The notes under the pieces were generated by a model. That model did no database searches and was not told where the DNA came from. It saw only the letters and a list, made by a program, of their open reading frames with translations. From contig JAYUOV010000257.1 in assembly GCA_043760535.1 (NCBI GenBank), positions 1 through 9,423 on the forward strand: a stretch of DNA of 9,423 nucleotides. The letters run 5' to 3'. Shown here one piece after another: positions 1 to 5,919 of the stretch. Every line of letters starts with the position of its first letter. The first letter of the stretch is position 1. Origin of the DNA: JAZKFT01 sp043760535. Its GTDB lineage: Bacteria; Bacteroidota; Bacteroidia; Chitinophagales; Chitinophagaceae. The position numbers were made by a program, and so were the translations under genes.

Positions 1-112
1 GGTAAAATGTATAATTAGCCCCAAAAATTGTTTTATCAGTCAATCTATTAGATGCTCAAAGGTTATTTAGCCAGTAGGATAGGCATTAACATGTAACTAA
101 AATTTTATTACT

Positions 113-143
113 ATTGAATTAGTGACACCCAATTCAATTTTTT
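113..143 (+). terminator. Weak AT-rich stem-loop with T-run, possible terminator
   Basis: An 8-bp perfect inverted repeat, ATTGAATT (113-120) and AATTCAAT (131-138), encloses a 10-nt loop and is followed on the plus strand by a run of six T ending at 143. The layout fits an intrinsic terminator for a plus-strand gene lying left of the window, and the stem could also form in the trpB transcript, whose stop is 20 nt away. The stem has only one G-C pair per arm, so it would be weak. No U-run follows on the minus strand, so it is a poor trpB terminator. The rest of 1-157 shows no gene. Confidence 0.3.
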
Positions 144-157
144 GTCCGTCTGGAAAT

Positions 158-1384
158 TTACATCATCTCCATTGCCGTCATGTAAGTGGCCAAATCTTTA
201 TCGCCACGGCCACTAAGGCATACGATTACATTATCGGTTGGCGCAAATTGCATATTATCAAGTGCCGAAAAAGCATGTGCTGTTTCCAGTGCAGGTATAA
301 TGCCCTCAAGGCGACTTACTTCAAAAGCGGAAGCAAGGGCTTCATCATCGGTAGCACTTACAAACGTGCCACGTCCACTTTTAAAAAGGTGAGCATGTAA
401 CGGGCCGATACCGGGATAATCCAGGCCGGCAGAAATACTGTGCGGCTCTACTACCTGCCCATCTTCGGTTTGCATCAGCAGGCTTTTACTGCCGTGTAGA
501 ATGCCGGGTTTGCCTAGCTGGGTAGTTGCTGCACTCATGCCACTATTAATACCATGGCCGGCAGCTTCCACAGCTATCAATTTTACCTTAGGCTCTTGTA
601 AAAAATGATAGAATGCACCGGCTGCGTTACTGCCGCCACCTACACAGGCTACAACATGGGTGGGCAATTCGCTGCCCGTATTCTCTTTTAACTGCCACCG
701 CATTTCTTCGCTGATAACGCTCTGAAAACGGGCTACCAAATCTGGGTAAGGATGCGGTCCTACTACCGAGCCTATAATGTAATGGGTGTCATGCGGACTG
801 TTAATCCATGCCCGTATAGCTTCGTTGGTGGCGTCCTTTAGGGTTTTGCTGCCGCTGGTGGCGGGTACTACTGTGGCTCCAAGCATTTTCATGCGGGCCA
901 CATTAGGAGCCTGGCGTTCGATGTCTTTTTCGCCCATATAAACTACACACTCAACACCCTTTAATGCACTCACAGTAGCAGTGGCTACGCCATGCTGCCC
1001 GGCACCAGTTTCGGCTATGATGCGTTTTTTACCCAGTCTTTCGGCTAGCAAAATTTGCCCGATGGTATTGTTTATTTTGTGGGCGCCGGTATGGCATAGG
1101 TCTTCTCTTTTGAGCCAGATATTGGTACGATGTTTTTTGCTTAATCGCTCTGCGTAAAATAAGGGCGTAGGCCTACCCACATAATTTTTTAGCAAGCTGC
1201 GGAACTCCTTTTGAAACGATGGCTCGTACATAATTTCCAGGTATTGGCTGCGAAGCTGCTCCACATTGCGGTGCAGCATCTCTGGTATGTAGGCACCGCC
1301 AAACTGGCCATAGTAGCCAAGTTCGTTGGGCTGGCCATTGAAGTTAGTTACTGGCGCCGCTTCAATTATTAAATCGTCGGTCAT
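158..1384 (-). CDS. trpB: Tryptophan synthase beta chain
   Basis: This is the PLP-dependent beta subunit that condenses indole with L-serine to give L-tryptophan, the last step of the pathway; it normally works in the cytoplasm as an alpha2-beta2 complex with TrpA. The 408-residue protein has all family marks: the N-terminal GQFGGAYIPEML (27-38), the PLP lysine in HTGAHKINN (Lys103, equivalent to Lys87 of the enterobacterial enzyme), the catalytic Glu in AETGAGQHG (Glu125), the phosphate-binding loop GGGSNA (249-254), LDYPGIGP (321-328) and SGRGDKD (391-397). The length is close to the usual 390-410. The N-terminus is about 15 residues longer than in enterobacterial TrpB, but the ATG at 1384 is the only sensible start. 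asd lies 380 bp upstream in the same orientation. No trpA start is seen within the 157 nt downstream, which is unusual because trpB and trpA are generally adjacent. No Trp-rich leader ORF was found upstream. Confidence 0.97.
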   Translation of the reverse strand: MTDDLIIEAAPVTNFNGQPNELGYYGQFGGAYIPEMLHRNVEQLRSQYLEIMYEPSFQKEFRSLLKNYVGRPTPLFYAERLSKKHRTNIWLKREDLCHTGAHKINNTIGQILLAERLGKKRIIAETGAGQHGVATATVSALKGVECVVYMGEKDIERQAPNVARMKMLGATVVPATSGSKTLKDATNEAIRAWINSPHDTHYIIGSVVGPHPYPDLVARFQSVISEEMRWQLKENTGSELPTHVVACVGGGSNAAGAFYHFLQEPKVKLIAVEAAGHGINSGMSAATTQLGKPGILHGSKSLLMQTEDGQVVEPHSISAGLDYPGIGPLHAHLFKSGRGTFVSATDDEALASAFEVSRLEGIIPALETAHAFSALDNMQFAPTDNVIVCLSGRGDKDLATYMTAMEMM

Positions 1385-1401
1385 AATTATTATTTTATTG
1401 C

Positions 1402-1417
1402 CACGAATACACGAATA
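1402..1417. repeat. Tandem 8-mer CACGAATA x2
   Basis: CACGAATA occurs twice in perfect tandem (1402-1409 and 1410-1417), directly upstream of the trpB start, and is followed by the near-repeat TTTCTGTAT / TTTCTGTGT at 1421-1438. Read on the minus strand it gives TATTCGTGTATTCGTGG, a sequence type I recall from intergenic regions of many unrelated bacterial genomes (recollection, not checked). It may be a fragment of an interspersed repeat; it also sits where the trpB 5' untranslated region should be. Confidence 0.55.
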
Positions 1418-1456
1418 ATATTTCTGTATTTTCTGTGTAAAAGTTAATTCTTCTTT

Positions 1457-1517
1457 AACGGGTTTTGTAAAAGAAAGTTCTTTAAAAATGATTTTTTTGA
1501 AACGGGTTTTAAAAGAA
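1457..1517. repeat. Imperfect direct repeat AACGGGTTTT-(GT)-AAAAGAA
   Basis: Copy one is at 1457-1475 and copy two at 1501-1517; they differ by a GT insertion between the TTTT and AAAA blocks. The copies are 44 nt apart in the non-coding DNA upstream of trpB. They might be a duplicated protein-binding site, or just local duplication in AT-rich spacer DNA; nothing in the sequence decides between these. Confidence 0.45.
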
Positions 1518-1562
1518 CAGTAAAGTTTTAAAACAGAAACGCTTAGGAAATTCGAGGTTCAT

Positions 1563-1603
1563 ACAACCCTGCCGGGGCAAAAGCCAAGCCCTGACAGGGT
1601 TGT
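1563..1603. repeat. GC-rich intergenic palindrome (REP-like)
   Basis: ACAACCCTG (1563-1571) and CAGGGTTGT (1595-1603) form a perfect 9-bp outer stem. After one C/A mismatch a 6-bp inner stem follows (CGGGGC, 1573-1578, with GCCCTG, 1588-1593, one G-T pair), closed by a 9-nt A-rich loop. The element is much more GC-rich than the DNA around it. No T-run follows on either strand, so it is not an ordinary intrinsic terminator. The shape and the CCCTGNCAGGG-type core suggest an interspersed palindromic repeat, but only one copy is in the window, so the repeat status is inference. Confidence 0.6.
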
Positions 1604-1677
1604 GGAGTGCTTACTTTGCCGCTCTGAAGAAAGCCCACTAGCAGCAATCATTTAAAAGGAGTCCCGTAATGCTTTGG

Positions 1678-1708
1678 GATTAAAAACGTTCGCCAATGTC
1701 GTTTAATC
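1678..1708 (-). repeat. Stem-loop downstream of asd
   Basis: GATTAA (1678-1683) pairs with TTAATC (1703-1708); after an AA bulge, ACG (1686-1688) pairs with CGT (1700-1702), leaving an 11-nt loop. It lies 57 nt downstream of the asd stop. On the minus strand its 3' arm contains a five-T run, so it might act as a weak asd terminator or protect the 3' end, but the T-run is inside the stem rather than after it. Confidence 0.3.
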
Positions 1709-1750
1709 AGGGCTCAAATACTTGGCTCAAAAAAACATTCTGGCAACAAA

Positions 1751-1767
1751 TCATACATCATACATCA
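1751..1767. repeat. Tandem heptamer TCATACA running into the asd stop codon
   Basis: TCATACA is repeated twice (1751-1757, 1758-1764) and a third partial copy, TCA (1765-1767), is the complement of the TGA stop codon of asd. On the minus strand this places further TGA triplets just after the stop. Its function is unknown and it may be simple slippage. Confidence 0.5.
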
Positions 1768-2763
1768 CAAATCCTGCAACAGGCCTTTTTCTGCTAAATA
1801 TTCTGCTATTTGTACAGCATTTGTAGCGGCACCTTTGCGGAGGTTATCGCTTACTATCCAACAGTTCAGGGTGTTGTCCTGTGTTTCATCACGGCGGATG
1901 CGGCCTACAAAAGTTTCGTCTTTATCGTGGGCAAAACGGGGCATTGGATATACGTTGTTAGCAATATCGTCCTGTACTACAATGCCGGGTGTAGCAGCCA
2001 GTATTTCACGTACTTCTGCTATAGTAAAGTCGTTTACAAATTCAATATTTACCGATTCGCTATGGCCGCCCATTACCGGTACACGTACTGTGGTGGCTGT
2101 TACTTTTACGCTATCATCGCCCAGTATTTTTACAGTCTCTTTCACCATTTTCATTTCTTCTTTGGTGTAGCCGTTTTCTAAAAAAACATCTATCTGTGGT
2201 ATTAGGTTCAGGTCTATCGGGTAGTTGTAAGCCATCGGGCCTTCTACGCCATTACGTTCGTTCATCAGCTGATCCACGGCGGCTTTGCCGGTACCAGTTA
2301 CGCTTTGGTACGTACTTACCACTACCCTTTTAATACCATATTTTTCATGCAAAGGCTTTAATACCAATACCATCTGTATGGTTGAGCAATTTGGGTTTGC
2401 TATAATCTTGTCATCGGCCGTTAATGTATCGGCATTTACCTCCGGCACTATCAGCTTTTTGGTAGGGTCCATACGCCATGCGCTGCTATTGTCTATTACT
2501 GTAATTCCGGCTTCGGCAAATTTGGGCGCCCACTCTGTACTAGTGCTACCACCAGCCGAAAAAATGGCTACGGCAGGCTTGGCTGCTATGCCATCGGCCA
2601 TACTTACCACCTTATATTTTAAGCCTTTAAATTCCACCTCTTTACCTACGCTCCGTTCGCTGGCTACCGCCACCAGTTCTGTAACGGGAAAATTTCTTTC
2701 GGCCAAAACCTGTAACATTTTTGTGCCTACCAGCCCGGTGGCACCAACTACAGCAACTTTCAT
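1765..2763 (-). CDS. asd: Aspartate-semialdehyde dehydrogenase
   Basis: Asd reduces L-aspartyl-4-phosphate to aspartate semialdehyde with NADPH. This is the branch-point step for lysine/diaminopimelate, threonine, isoleucine and methionine, so it also feeds cell-wall synthesis. The 332-residue cytoplasmic protein shows the NADP-binding GATGLVG (7-13), the catalytic cysteine in NPNCST (Cys126), TYQSVTGTGK (151-160), the substrate-binding RVPVMGGHSESV (227-238) with the acid-base His234, and the C-terminal DNLRKGAATNAVQ (306-318). Length and N-terminus (MKVAVVGATG) are typical, so the start at 2763 is secure. A 160-nt leader precedes it, with a promoter-like site, an 18-codon ORF and overlapping terminator and antiterminator stems, so expression is probably controlled by transcription attenuation. 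The next minus-strand gene is trpB, 380 bp away. Confidence 0.97.
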   Translation of the reverse strand: MKVAVVGATGLVGTKMLQVLAERNFPVTELVAVASERSVGKEVEFKGLKYKVVSMADGIAAKPAVAIFSAGGSTSTEWAPKFAEAGITVIDNSSAWRMDPTKKLIVPEVNADTLTADDKIIANPNCSTIQMVLVLKPLHEKYGIKRVVVSTYQSVTGTGKAAVDQLMNERNGVEGPMAYNYPIDLNLIPQIDVFLENGYTKEEMKMVKETVKILGDDSVKVTATTVRVPVMGGHSESVNIEFVNDFTIAEVREILAATPGIVVQDDIANNVYPMPRFAHDKDETFVGRIRRDETQDNTLNCWIVSDNLRKGAATNAVQIAEYLAEKGLLQDL

Positions 2764-2802
2764 CTTGTTTGTTTTTTGTTTTAAATGATGATGGTGGATG
2801 GA

Positions 2803-2837
2803 ATAAAAAAAAACCTTCCCGTTTTGTGGGAAGGTCT
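2803..2837 (-). terminator. Intrinsic terminator in the asd leader (attenuator)
   Basis: On the minus strand ACCTTCCC (2835-2828) pairs perfectly with GGGAAGGT (2820-2813) around a 7-nt loop, and the stem extends by G-U and A-U pairs (2837-2836 with 2812-2811). The 3' arm runs straight into nine consecutive T (2813-2805). This is a textbook intrinsic terminator in the asd direction. It ends 40 nt before the asd ATG, so it can only stop transcripts before they reach asd. No complete gene lies upstream for it to serve, apart from the 18-codon ORF. This makes it an attenuator rather than a gene-end terminator. Confidence 0.9.
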
Positions 2838-2878
2838 CTTATATATTATAACACATACATACGTAGATCACCTTCCCA
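2828..2878 (-). promoter_or_regulatory. Antiterminator stem competing with the asd leader terminator
   Basis: On the minus strand TGGGAAGGT (2878-2870) is a perfect 9-bp complement of ACCTTCCCA (2835-2827), the arm that also forms the 5' side of the terminator. The two pairings are mutually exclusive: segment 1 with 2 gives an antiterminator (9 bp, about 34-nt loop), and segment 2 with 3 gives the terminator. Segments 1 and 3 carry the same GGGAAGGT. Segment 1 contains the last codons of the leader ORF and reaches into its TGA stop, so a ribosome that finishes translation would cover it and favour termination. A ribosome stalled at codons 2-8 would leave it free and allow read-through. Confidence 0.8.
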
Positions 2879-2924
2879 ATAGGACGTGTTTCCAGAAACG
2901 TTTAATAGTGTTTGTTATTTTCAT
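2868..2924 (-). CDS. Putative asd leader peptide, 18 aa
   Basis: An ATG at 2924 opens an 18-codon frame, MKITNTIKRFWKHVLLGR, ending with TGA at 2868-2870. It lies 104 nt upstream of asd, on the same strand. The first eight residues (Met, Lys, Ile, Thr, Asn, Thr, Ile, Lys) are all aspartate-family amino acids; Lys, Thr, Ile and Met are made through Asd. This is the pattern expected for a regulatory peptide whose translation slows when charged tRNAs for these amino acids are scarce. The last codons (L-G-R-stop) are written by antiterminator segment 1. Translation is inferred, not shown; there is no Shine-Dalgarno sequence, as is usual for Bacteroidota, and AAA precedes the ATG. It is too short to have been called by normal gene finding. 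Confidence 0.7.
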   Translation of the reverse strand: MKITNTIKRFWKHVLLGR

Positions 2925-2932
2925 TTTCGTAG

Positions 2933-2964
2933 CGAAAGTAATGGCGAATTGAATTTGAGCCAAA
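2933..2964 (-). promoter_or_regulatory. Bacteroidota-type promoter for the asd leader
   Basis: On the minus strand a TTTG (2964-2961) is followed after exactly 20 nt by TACTTTCG (2940-2933), which matches five of the six fixed bases of the Bacteroidota -7 box TAnnTTTG. The spacing is in the known range for this phylum. Transcription would start roughly at 2930-2925, at or a few bases before the leader ATG (2924), so the leader message would be nearly leaderless. The site lies in the 322-bp divergent region between asd and the M23 peptidase gene; I found no equally good plus-strand promoter for the latter. Confidence 0.5.
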
Positions 2965-3085
2965 TTTTAATATTGTGCAATTTTTCTTGCACCGATTTTT
3001 ACTGAAGCAAATTAGCAGTTTGTTAGGCTTAACAATTATCAGGGCAATTACATTCGCTTGTACTTTTACAGCCAAGCTATTTACA

Positions 3086-4852
3086 ATGAGGTTACCCATT
3101 TTTTCAATATTTTTTTTACTTTTTCTCCAGGCATCGGCACAAACATTTACAGGTGCCAATTGCCCTAAAAATTATTTCAGCAGACCACTCAATATACCTG
3201 TTTCACTTGCCGGAAACTTTGGAGCTTTGCGTGCCAACCATTACCACATGGGTTTAGATTTTCGGACCCAACAAAAAGAAAACCTGCCGGTAACTGCCGC
3301 TGCCGAAGGCTATATTAGCCACATTAAAACGGAGCCGTATGGTTATGGCAATGCCATTTATATTACACACCCCAACGGCCTAATTACACTGTATGCACAC
3401 CTTAACAGCTTTTATGCAGTATTAGAAAATTATGTTAGTGCAAAGCAATATGCCGATAAAAAATGGCATCAGGATTTTGATGTGCCGCCTGGTTTATTTA
3501 AAGTAAAAAAAGGACAGTTTATTGCCTATAGTGGTAACACCGGCAGCAGCGAAGGGCCGCACCTTCATTTTGAAATTAGGGATAAAAAAACGGGGAACAA
3601 CCTTAACCCATTACTATTTGGATTAGGCGTTAGCGACAATATTTCACCGGTATTTAACCGGCTGGCTTTATACAGCCGGAATGAAACGGTTTACGAACAT
3701 GTGCCGCTTTTTACAAAAATTAAAAGGGTAAAACGAAAGAATAAAGTGATTCCAAATGAATATGAAACAGTTGATAGTGTCATCAAAATCCCTTTTGGCA
3801 AATTTAGTTTTGGCATAGGTGCAGAAGATAAAACCAATGAGTCGTTTATGTTTGGAATTTACCGTGCCGAATTATATATGGACAGTGTGCTGCAATGTGC
3901 CTTTAGCATGAATAATTTTAGCTACGATAACAGCCGATACATAAATGCCGGCATTGATTATAGTACCCGATACGATGGCGGCCCATACATACAGCACCTA
4001 AGCCAACTACCCGGAAACCGCATCGGCATTTTTGATACTGCGGTGGGCAATGGCATTTTGCAGCTGAACGATGACACGATACATAACATACATATTCTTA
4101 TAAAAGATGCTATGGGCAACCGCTCCAGTTTGCAATTGAAAGTGCAAAGAGATTCGCTGGCTGCTTTTAATAAATATGATAGAAGTGAAGCAATAAAAAA
4201 ACTATATCCCAATAAAAAACAGTTGTTCGAAAACGAAACCTTTTCTGTGCAAATTACCAAAGCGTCGCTGTACGATACGGTATCTGTAGTGTATAGTAGC
4301 CAACCAAAGCAATTGCCGTATTTGTCGGCCATTCACAACTTTAGCGATTATAAAATTCCAGTTCATGATTCAATTATGGTAAGCATTAAAGCCAAAGAGA
4401 ATTTACCGGATAGTGTTAAGCAAAAAACAGTAATGCTGCTGCGAAGCGGAAGAAATTCGGCTGTGCAGAAAGGCAATTGGAAAGGCGATTGGGTAGAAGC
4501 GAAGTGGTGGAACTTTGGCCAGTTTTTTTTGTGGAGAGATACCATTAAACCAATACTAACACCCGTAAATATGTACGACAGTGCTGTATTTATTAAAGAC
4601 CGTAAACTTGTTTTTAATGCTAAAGATGAAATTGGCGACCTACAATCCTTCGAAGGTTTTATAGACGGAGTATGGGTTGTTTTCAAACAAAACGACAATA
4701 CCTATACCTATAATTTTGACGATCATTGCGTGCCCGGCTGGCATACATTAAAAGCTGTGGTTACAGATGTGGCCAGCAATACAAAAGAATATTCCTGCAC
4801 CTTTCACAACGGCATTGTACCAAAGCCAGAGGCTAAAGCAGATGAACAATAG
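3086..4852 (+). CDS. Secreted M23-family (LytM-type) zinc metallopeptidase
   Basis: This is a predicted cell-wall endopeptidase acting on peptidoglycan cross-links in the periplasm. The frame is open from an ATG at 2975, but the ATG at 3086 gives a clean signal peptide (MRLPIFSIFFLLFLQASAQ, cleavage before T20), so a 588-residue product is preferred. The M23 domain spans about residues 40-175. It has the zinc ligands in HMGLD (His54, Asp58), the YAHLN block (His105) and HLHFE (His159 and ligand His161), so the active site is intact. The following 400 residues have no recognised enzyme motif; the end (about 500-575) looks like an Ig-type beta domain (GWHTLKAVVTDVASN). Such long C-terminal extensions are common in Bacteroidota M23 proteins. 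The gene is divergent from asd, and the peroxiredoxin gene begins 51 nt downstream. The exact substrate is not known. Confidence 0.9.
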   Translation: MRLPIFSIFFLLFLQASAQTFTGANCPKNYFSRPLNIPVSLAGNFGALRANHYHMGLDFRTQQKENLPVTAAAEGYISHIKTEPYGYGNAIYITHPNGLITLYAHLNSFYAVLENYVSAKQYADKKWHQDFDVPPGLFKVKKGQFIAYSGNTGSSEGPHLHFEIRDKKTGNNLNPLLFGLGVSDNISPVFNRLALYSRNETVYEHVPLFTKIKRVKRKNKVIPNEYETVDSVIKIPFGKFSFGIGAEDKTNESFMFGIYRAELYMDSVLQCAFSMNNFSYDNSRYINAGIDYSTRYDGGPYIQHLSQLPGNRIGIFDTAVGNGILQLNDDTIHNIHILIKDAMGNRSSLQLKVQRDSLAAFNKYDRSEAIKKLYPNKKQLFENETFSVQITKASLYDTVSVVYSSQPKQLPYLSAIHNFSDYKIPVHDSIMVSIKAKENLPDSVKQKTVMLLRSGRNSAVQKGNWKGDWVEAKWWNFGQFFLWRDTIKPILTPVNMYDSAVFIKDRKLVFNAKDEIGDLQSFEGFIDGVWVVFKQNDNTYTYNFDDHCVPGWHTLKAVVTDVASNTKEYSCTFHNGIVPKPEAKADEQ

Positions 4853-4903
4853 CAGAAGCTTATTGTTTTACATTAATATCTAAAAATTAAAACAAACCTC
4901 AAT

Positions 4904-5371
4904 ATGATTATACTACAAGAAGGCGACAAGGCGCCAGCTTTTAAAGGCAAAGACCAAAACGAAAACACAGTTCAGCTAAAGGATTTTAAAGGTAAAAAAG
5001 TGGTGCTCTATTTTTATCCAGAAGATAATACACCCACCTGTACCGTGCAGGCCTGCAACCTGAGAGATAACTATGCACTGTTACAAAAGCATGGGTTTAC
5101 CATCATTGGTATAAGCCCCGATACTGCAGCCAAACATAAAAGTTTTGAAACAAAATTTGAATTGCCATTTACACTGATTGCCGATACCGAACATACCATT
5201 ATAGATGCTTACGGCGTGTGGGGCGAAAAGCAAATGTATGGCCGTAAATACATGGGCCTACACCGCACCACTTTTGCTATCAATGAAAAAGGAATTATTA
5301 CAAAGATATTTTTAAAGCCAAAAAGCAAGCAACATGCAGAAGAAATTATAGAAGTAATGAAGGCTTTATAA
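4904..5371 (+). CDS. bcp: Thioredoxin-dependent peroxiredoxin, Bcp/PrxQ type
   Basis: This cytoplasmic thiol peroxidase reduces hydrogen peroxide and organic hydroperoxides with electrons from thioredoxin. The 155-residue protein has the full length of the Bcp/PrxQ family. The peroxidatic cysteine is Cys46 in the PEDNTPTCTVQAC block, and the resolving cysteine is five residues on (Cys51), as in the E. coli Bcp arrangement. The conserved active-site Arg is Arg121 in LHRTTF. The usual glycine before the catalytic cysteine (TPGCT) is a threonine here (TPTCT), a small variation unlikely to abolish activity. There is no signal peptide. The gene starts 51 nt after the M23 gene in the same direction and may be co-transcribed with it, though no functional link is evident. 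Confidence 0.95.
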   Translation: MIILQEGDKAPAFKGKDQNENTVQLKDFKGKKVVLYFYPEDNTPTCTVQACNLRDNYALLQKHGFTIIGISPDTAAKHKSFETKFELPFTLIADTEHTIIDAYGVWGEKQMYGRKYMGLHRTTFAINEKGIITKIFLKPKSKQHAEEIIEVMKAL

Positions 5372-5493
5372 ACCGCCTGTTTTAAAAATATTTCTTTTCT
5401 GGCTGCGCTATTGCTTTACTGGATAGTTTTTTATCATTTTCATATTATAAAAGACTACTTTCAATGCATAGAATCTTAACAAGCCAAAAAATT

Positions 5494-5856
5494 ATGAAAA
5501 AAACATCTTTTGTTATTATCACAATCCTTGCGGTATGTACCCTATTTATGCAGGCTTGTAAAAAGAGTAGTTCCAGTGGCGATGTGCCGGCCGATGTTTG
5601 TACAACTGTAACAGCCAAGTTTACTGCTAACGTGCTGCCGCTGATGCAAACCAAATGTTCTTATAACAGTAGTTGCCATGGTACTGGTAGTGTTAACAGT
5701 GGAGGTGTTTTACTTACTTATGCACAAATAAGTGCCAAAGCTACAACCGTTAAAAGCCAGGTGGCAGCAGGTATTATGCCGCAGACCGGGAGCATGACAA
5801 CAGCCGAAAAGAATATTATTGTTTGTTGGGTAAATAGTGGCGCTATGAATAATTAA
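5494..5856 (+). CDS. Small lipoprotein with cytochrome c-like C-x5-CH motif
   Basis: This predicted 120-residue envelope lipoprotein starts at ATG 5494 (MKKTSF...), which gives a charged N-terminus, a hydrophobic stretch (6-19) and a lipobox-like MQAC with lipidated Cys22; a longer reading from 5464 would spoil this signal. The mature part has a Ser-rich linker (25-29), then NVLPLMQTKCSYNSSCHGTG (46-65), which resembles the haem attachment region of Bacteroidota c-type cytochrome-like proteins but with five instead of two residues between the cysteines (Cys55, Cys61-His62). AAGIMPQTG (91-99) supplies Met95, a possible distal ligand, as in MP-containing class I cytochromes. The closing TTAEKNIIVCWVNSGA is also typical of that fold. 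Two further cysteines (36, 111) might form a disulfide. Haem binding is inferred; it could be a redox-inactive relative. It follows bcp after a 122-nt gap. Confidence 0.7.
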   Translation: MKKTSFVIITILAVCTLFMQACKKSSSSGDVPADVCTTVTAKFTANVLPLMQTKCSYNSSCHGTGSVNSGGVLLTYAQISAKATTVKSQVAAGIMPQTGSMTTAEKNIIVCWVNSGAMNN

Positions 5857-5919
5857 AATGGCCTCATAATACTTCCTTCTCAAAAGAAAATTCCCAATTG
5901 CAGGCACGATGTGTGATTT

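Larger units (their letters stand above)
1385..1764. other. Gene-free spacer between asd and trpB, rich in small repeats
   Basis: This 380-bp stretch contains no credible ORF on either strand. It separates asd from trpB, which read in the same direction. It holds a tandem 8-mer next to the trpB start, a pair of imperfect direct repeats, a long GC-rich palindrome, a second stem-loop and a tandem heptamer running into the asd stop codon, each listed separately. The trpB promoter should lie in the right-hand neighbourhood of 1385-1480, but I could not find a convincing TTTG/TAnnTTTG pair on the minus strand. The concentration of repeats looks like a landing place for interspersed intergenic elements rather than decayed coding DNA. 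Confidence 0.7.

Noticed and set aside
95..155. Coding-like minus-strand stretch (FPDGQKIELGVTN) after trpB
   Set aside because: It is preceded in frame by a TGA within trpB's end and has no start; it closes after about 20 codons, so it is at most a remnant.
1563..1603. Palindrome as intrinsic terminator of asd
   Set aside because: No T-run follows on the minus strand, and it lies 160 nt past the stop codon.
1810..2788. Several 110-167-codon plus-strand ORFs inside asd
   Set aside because: Antisense shadows of a clear asd gene; low-complexity translations without motifs.
2805..2880. Lysine or other metabolite riboswitch in front of asd
   Set aside because: The leader is too short and lacks the multi-helix aptamer of the lysine riboswitch; the ORF plus three-segment layout explains the terminator more simply.
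2975..3085. 37-residue N-terminal extension of the M23 peptidase from ATG 2975
   Set aside because: It would bury a well-formed signal peptide starting at 3086 and runs through the divergent regulatory region.
2902..3159. 85-codon minus-strand ORF covering the asd leader region
   Set aside because: It overlaps the signal peptide region of the M23 gene antisense, has no family-like pattern, and runs in a different frame from the short leader ORF, which fits the attenuator far better.
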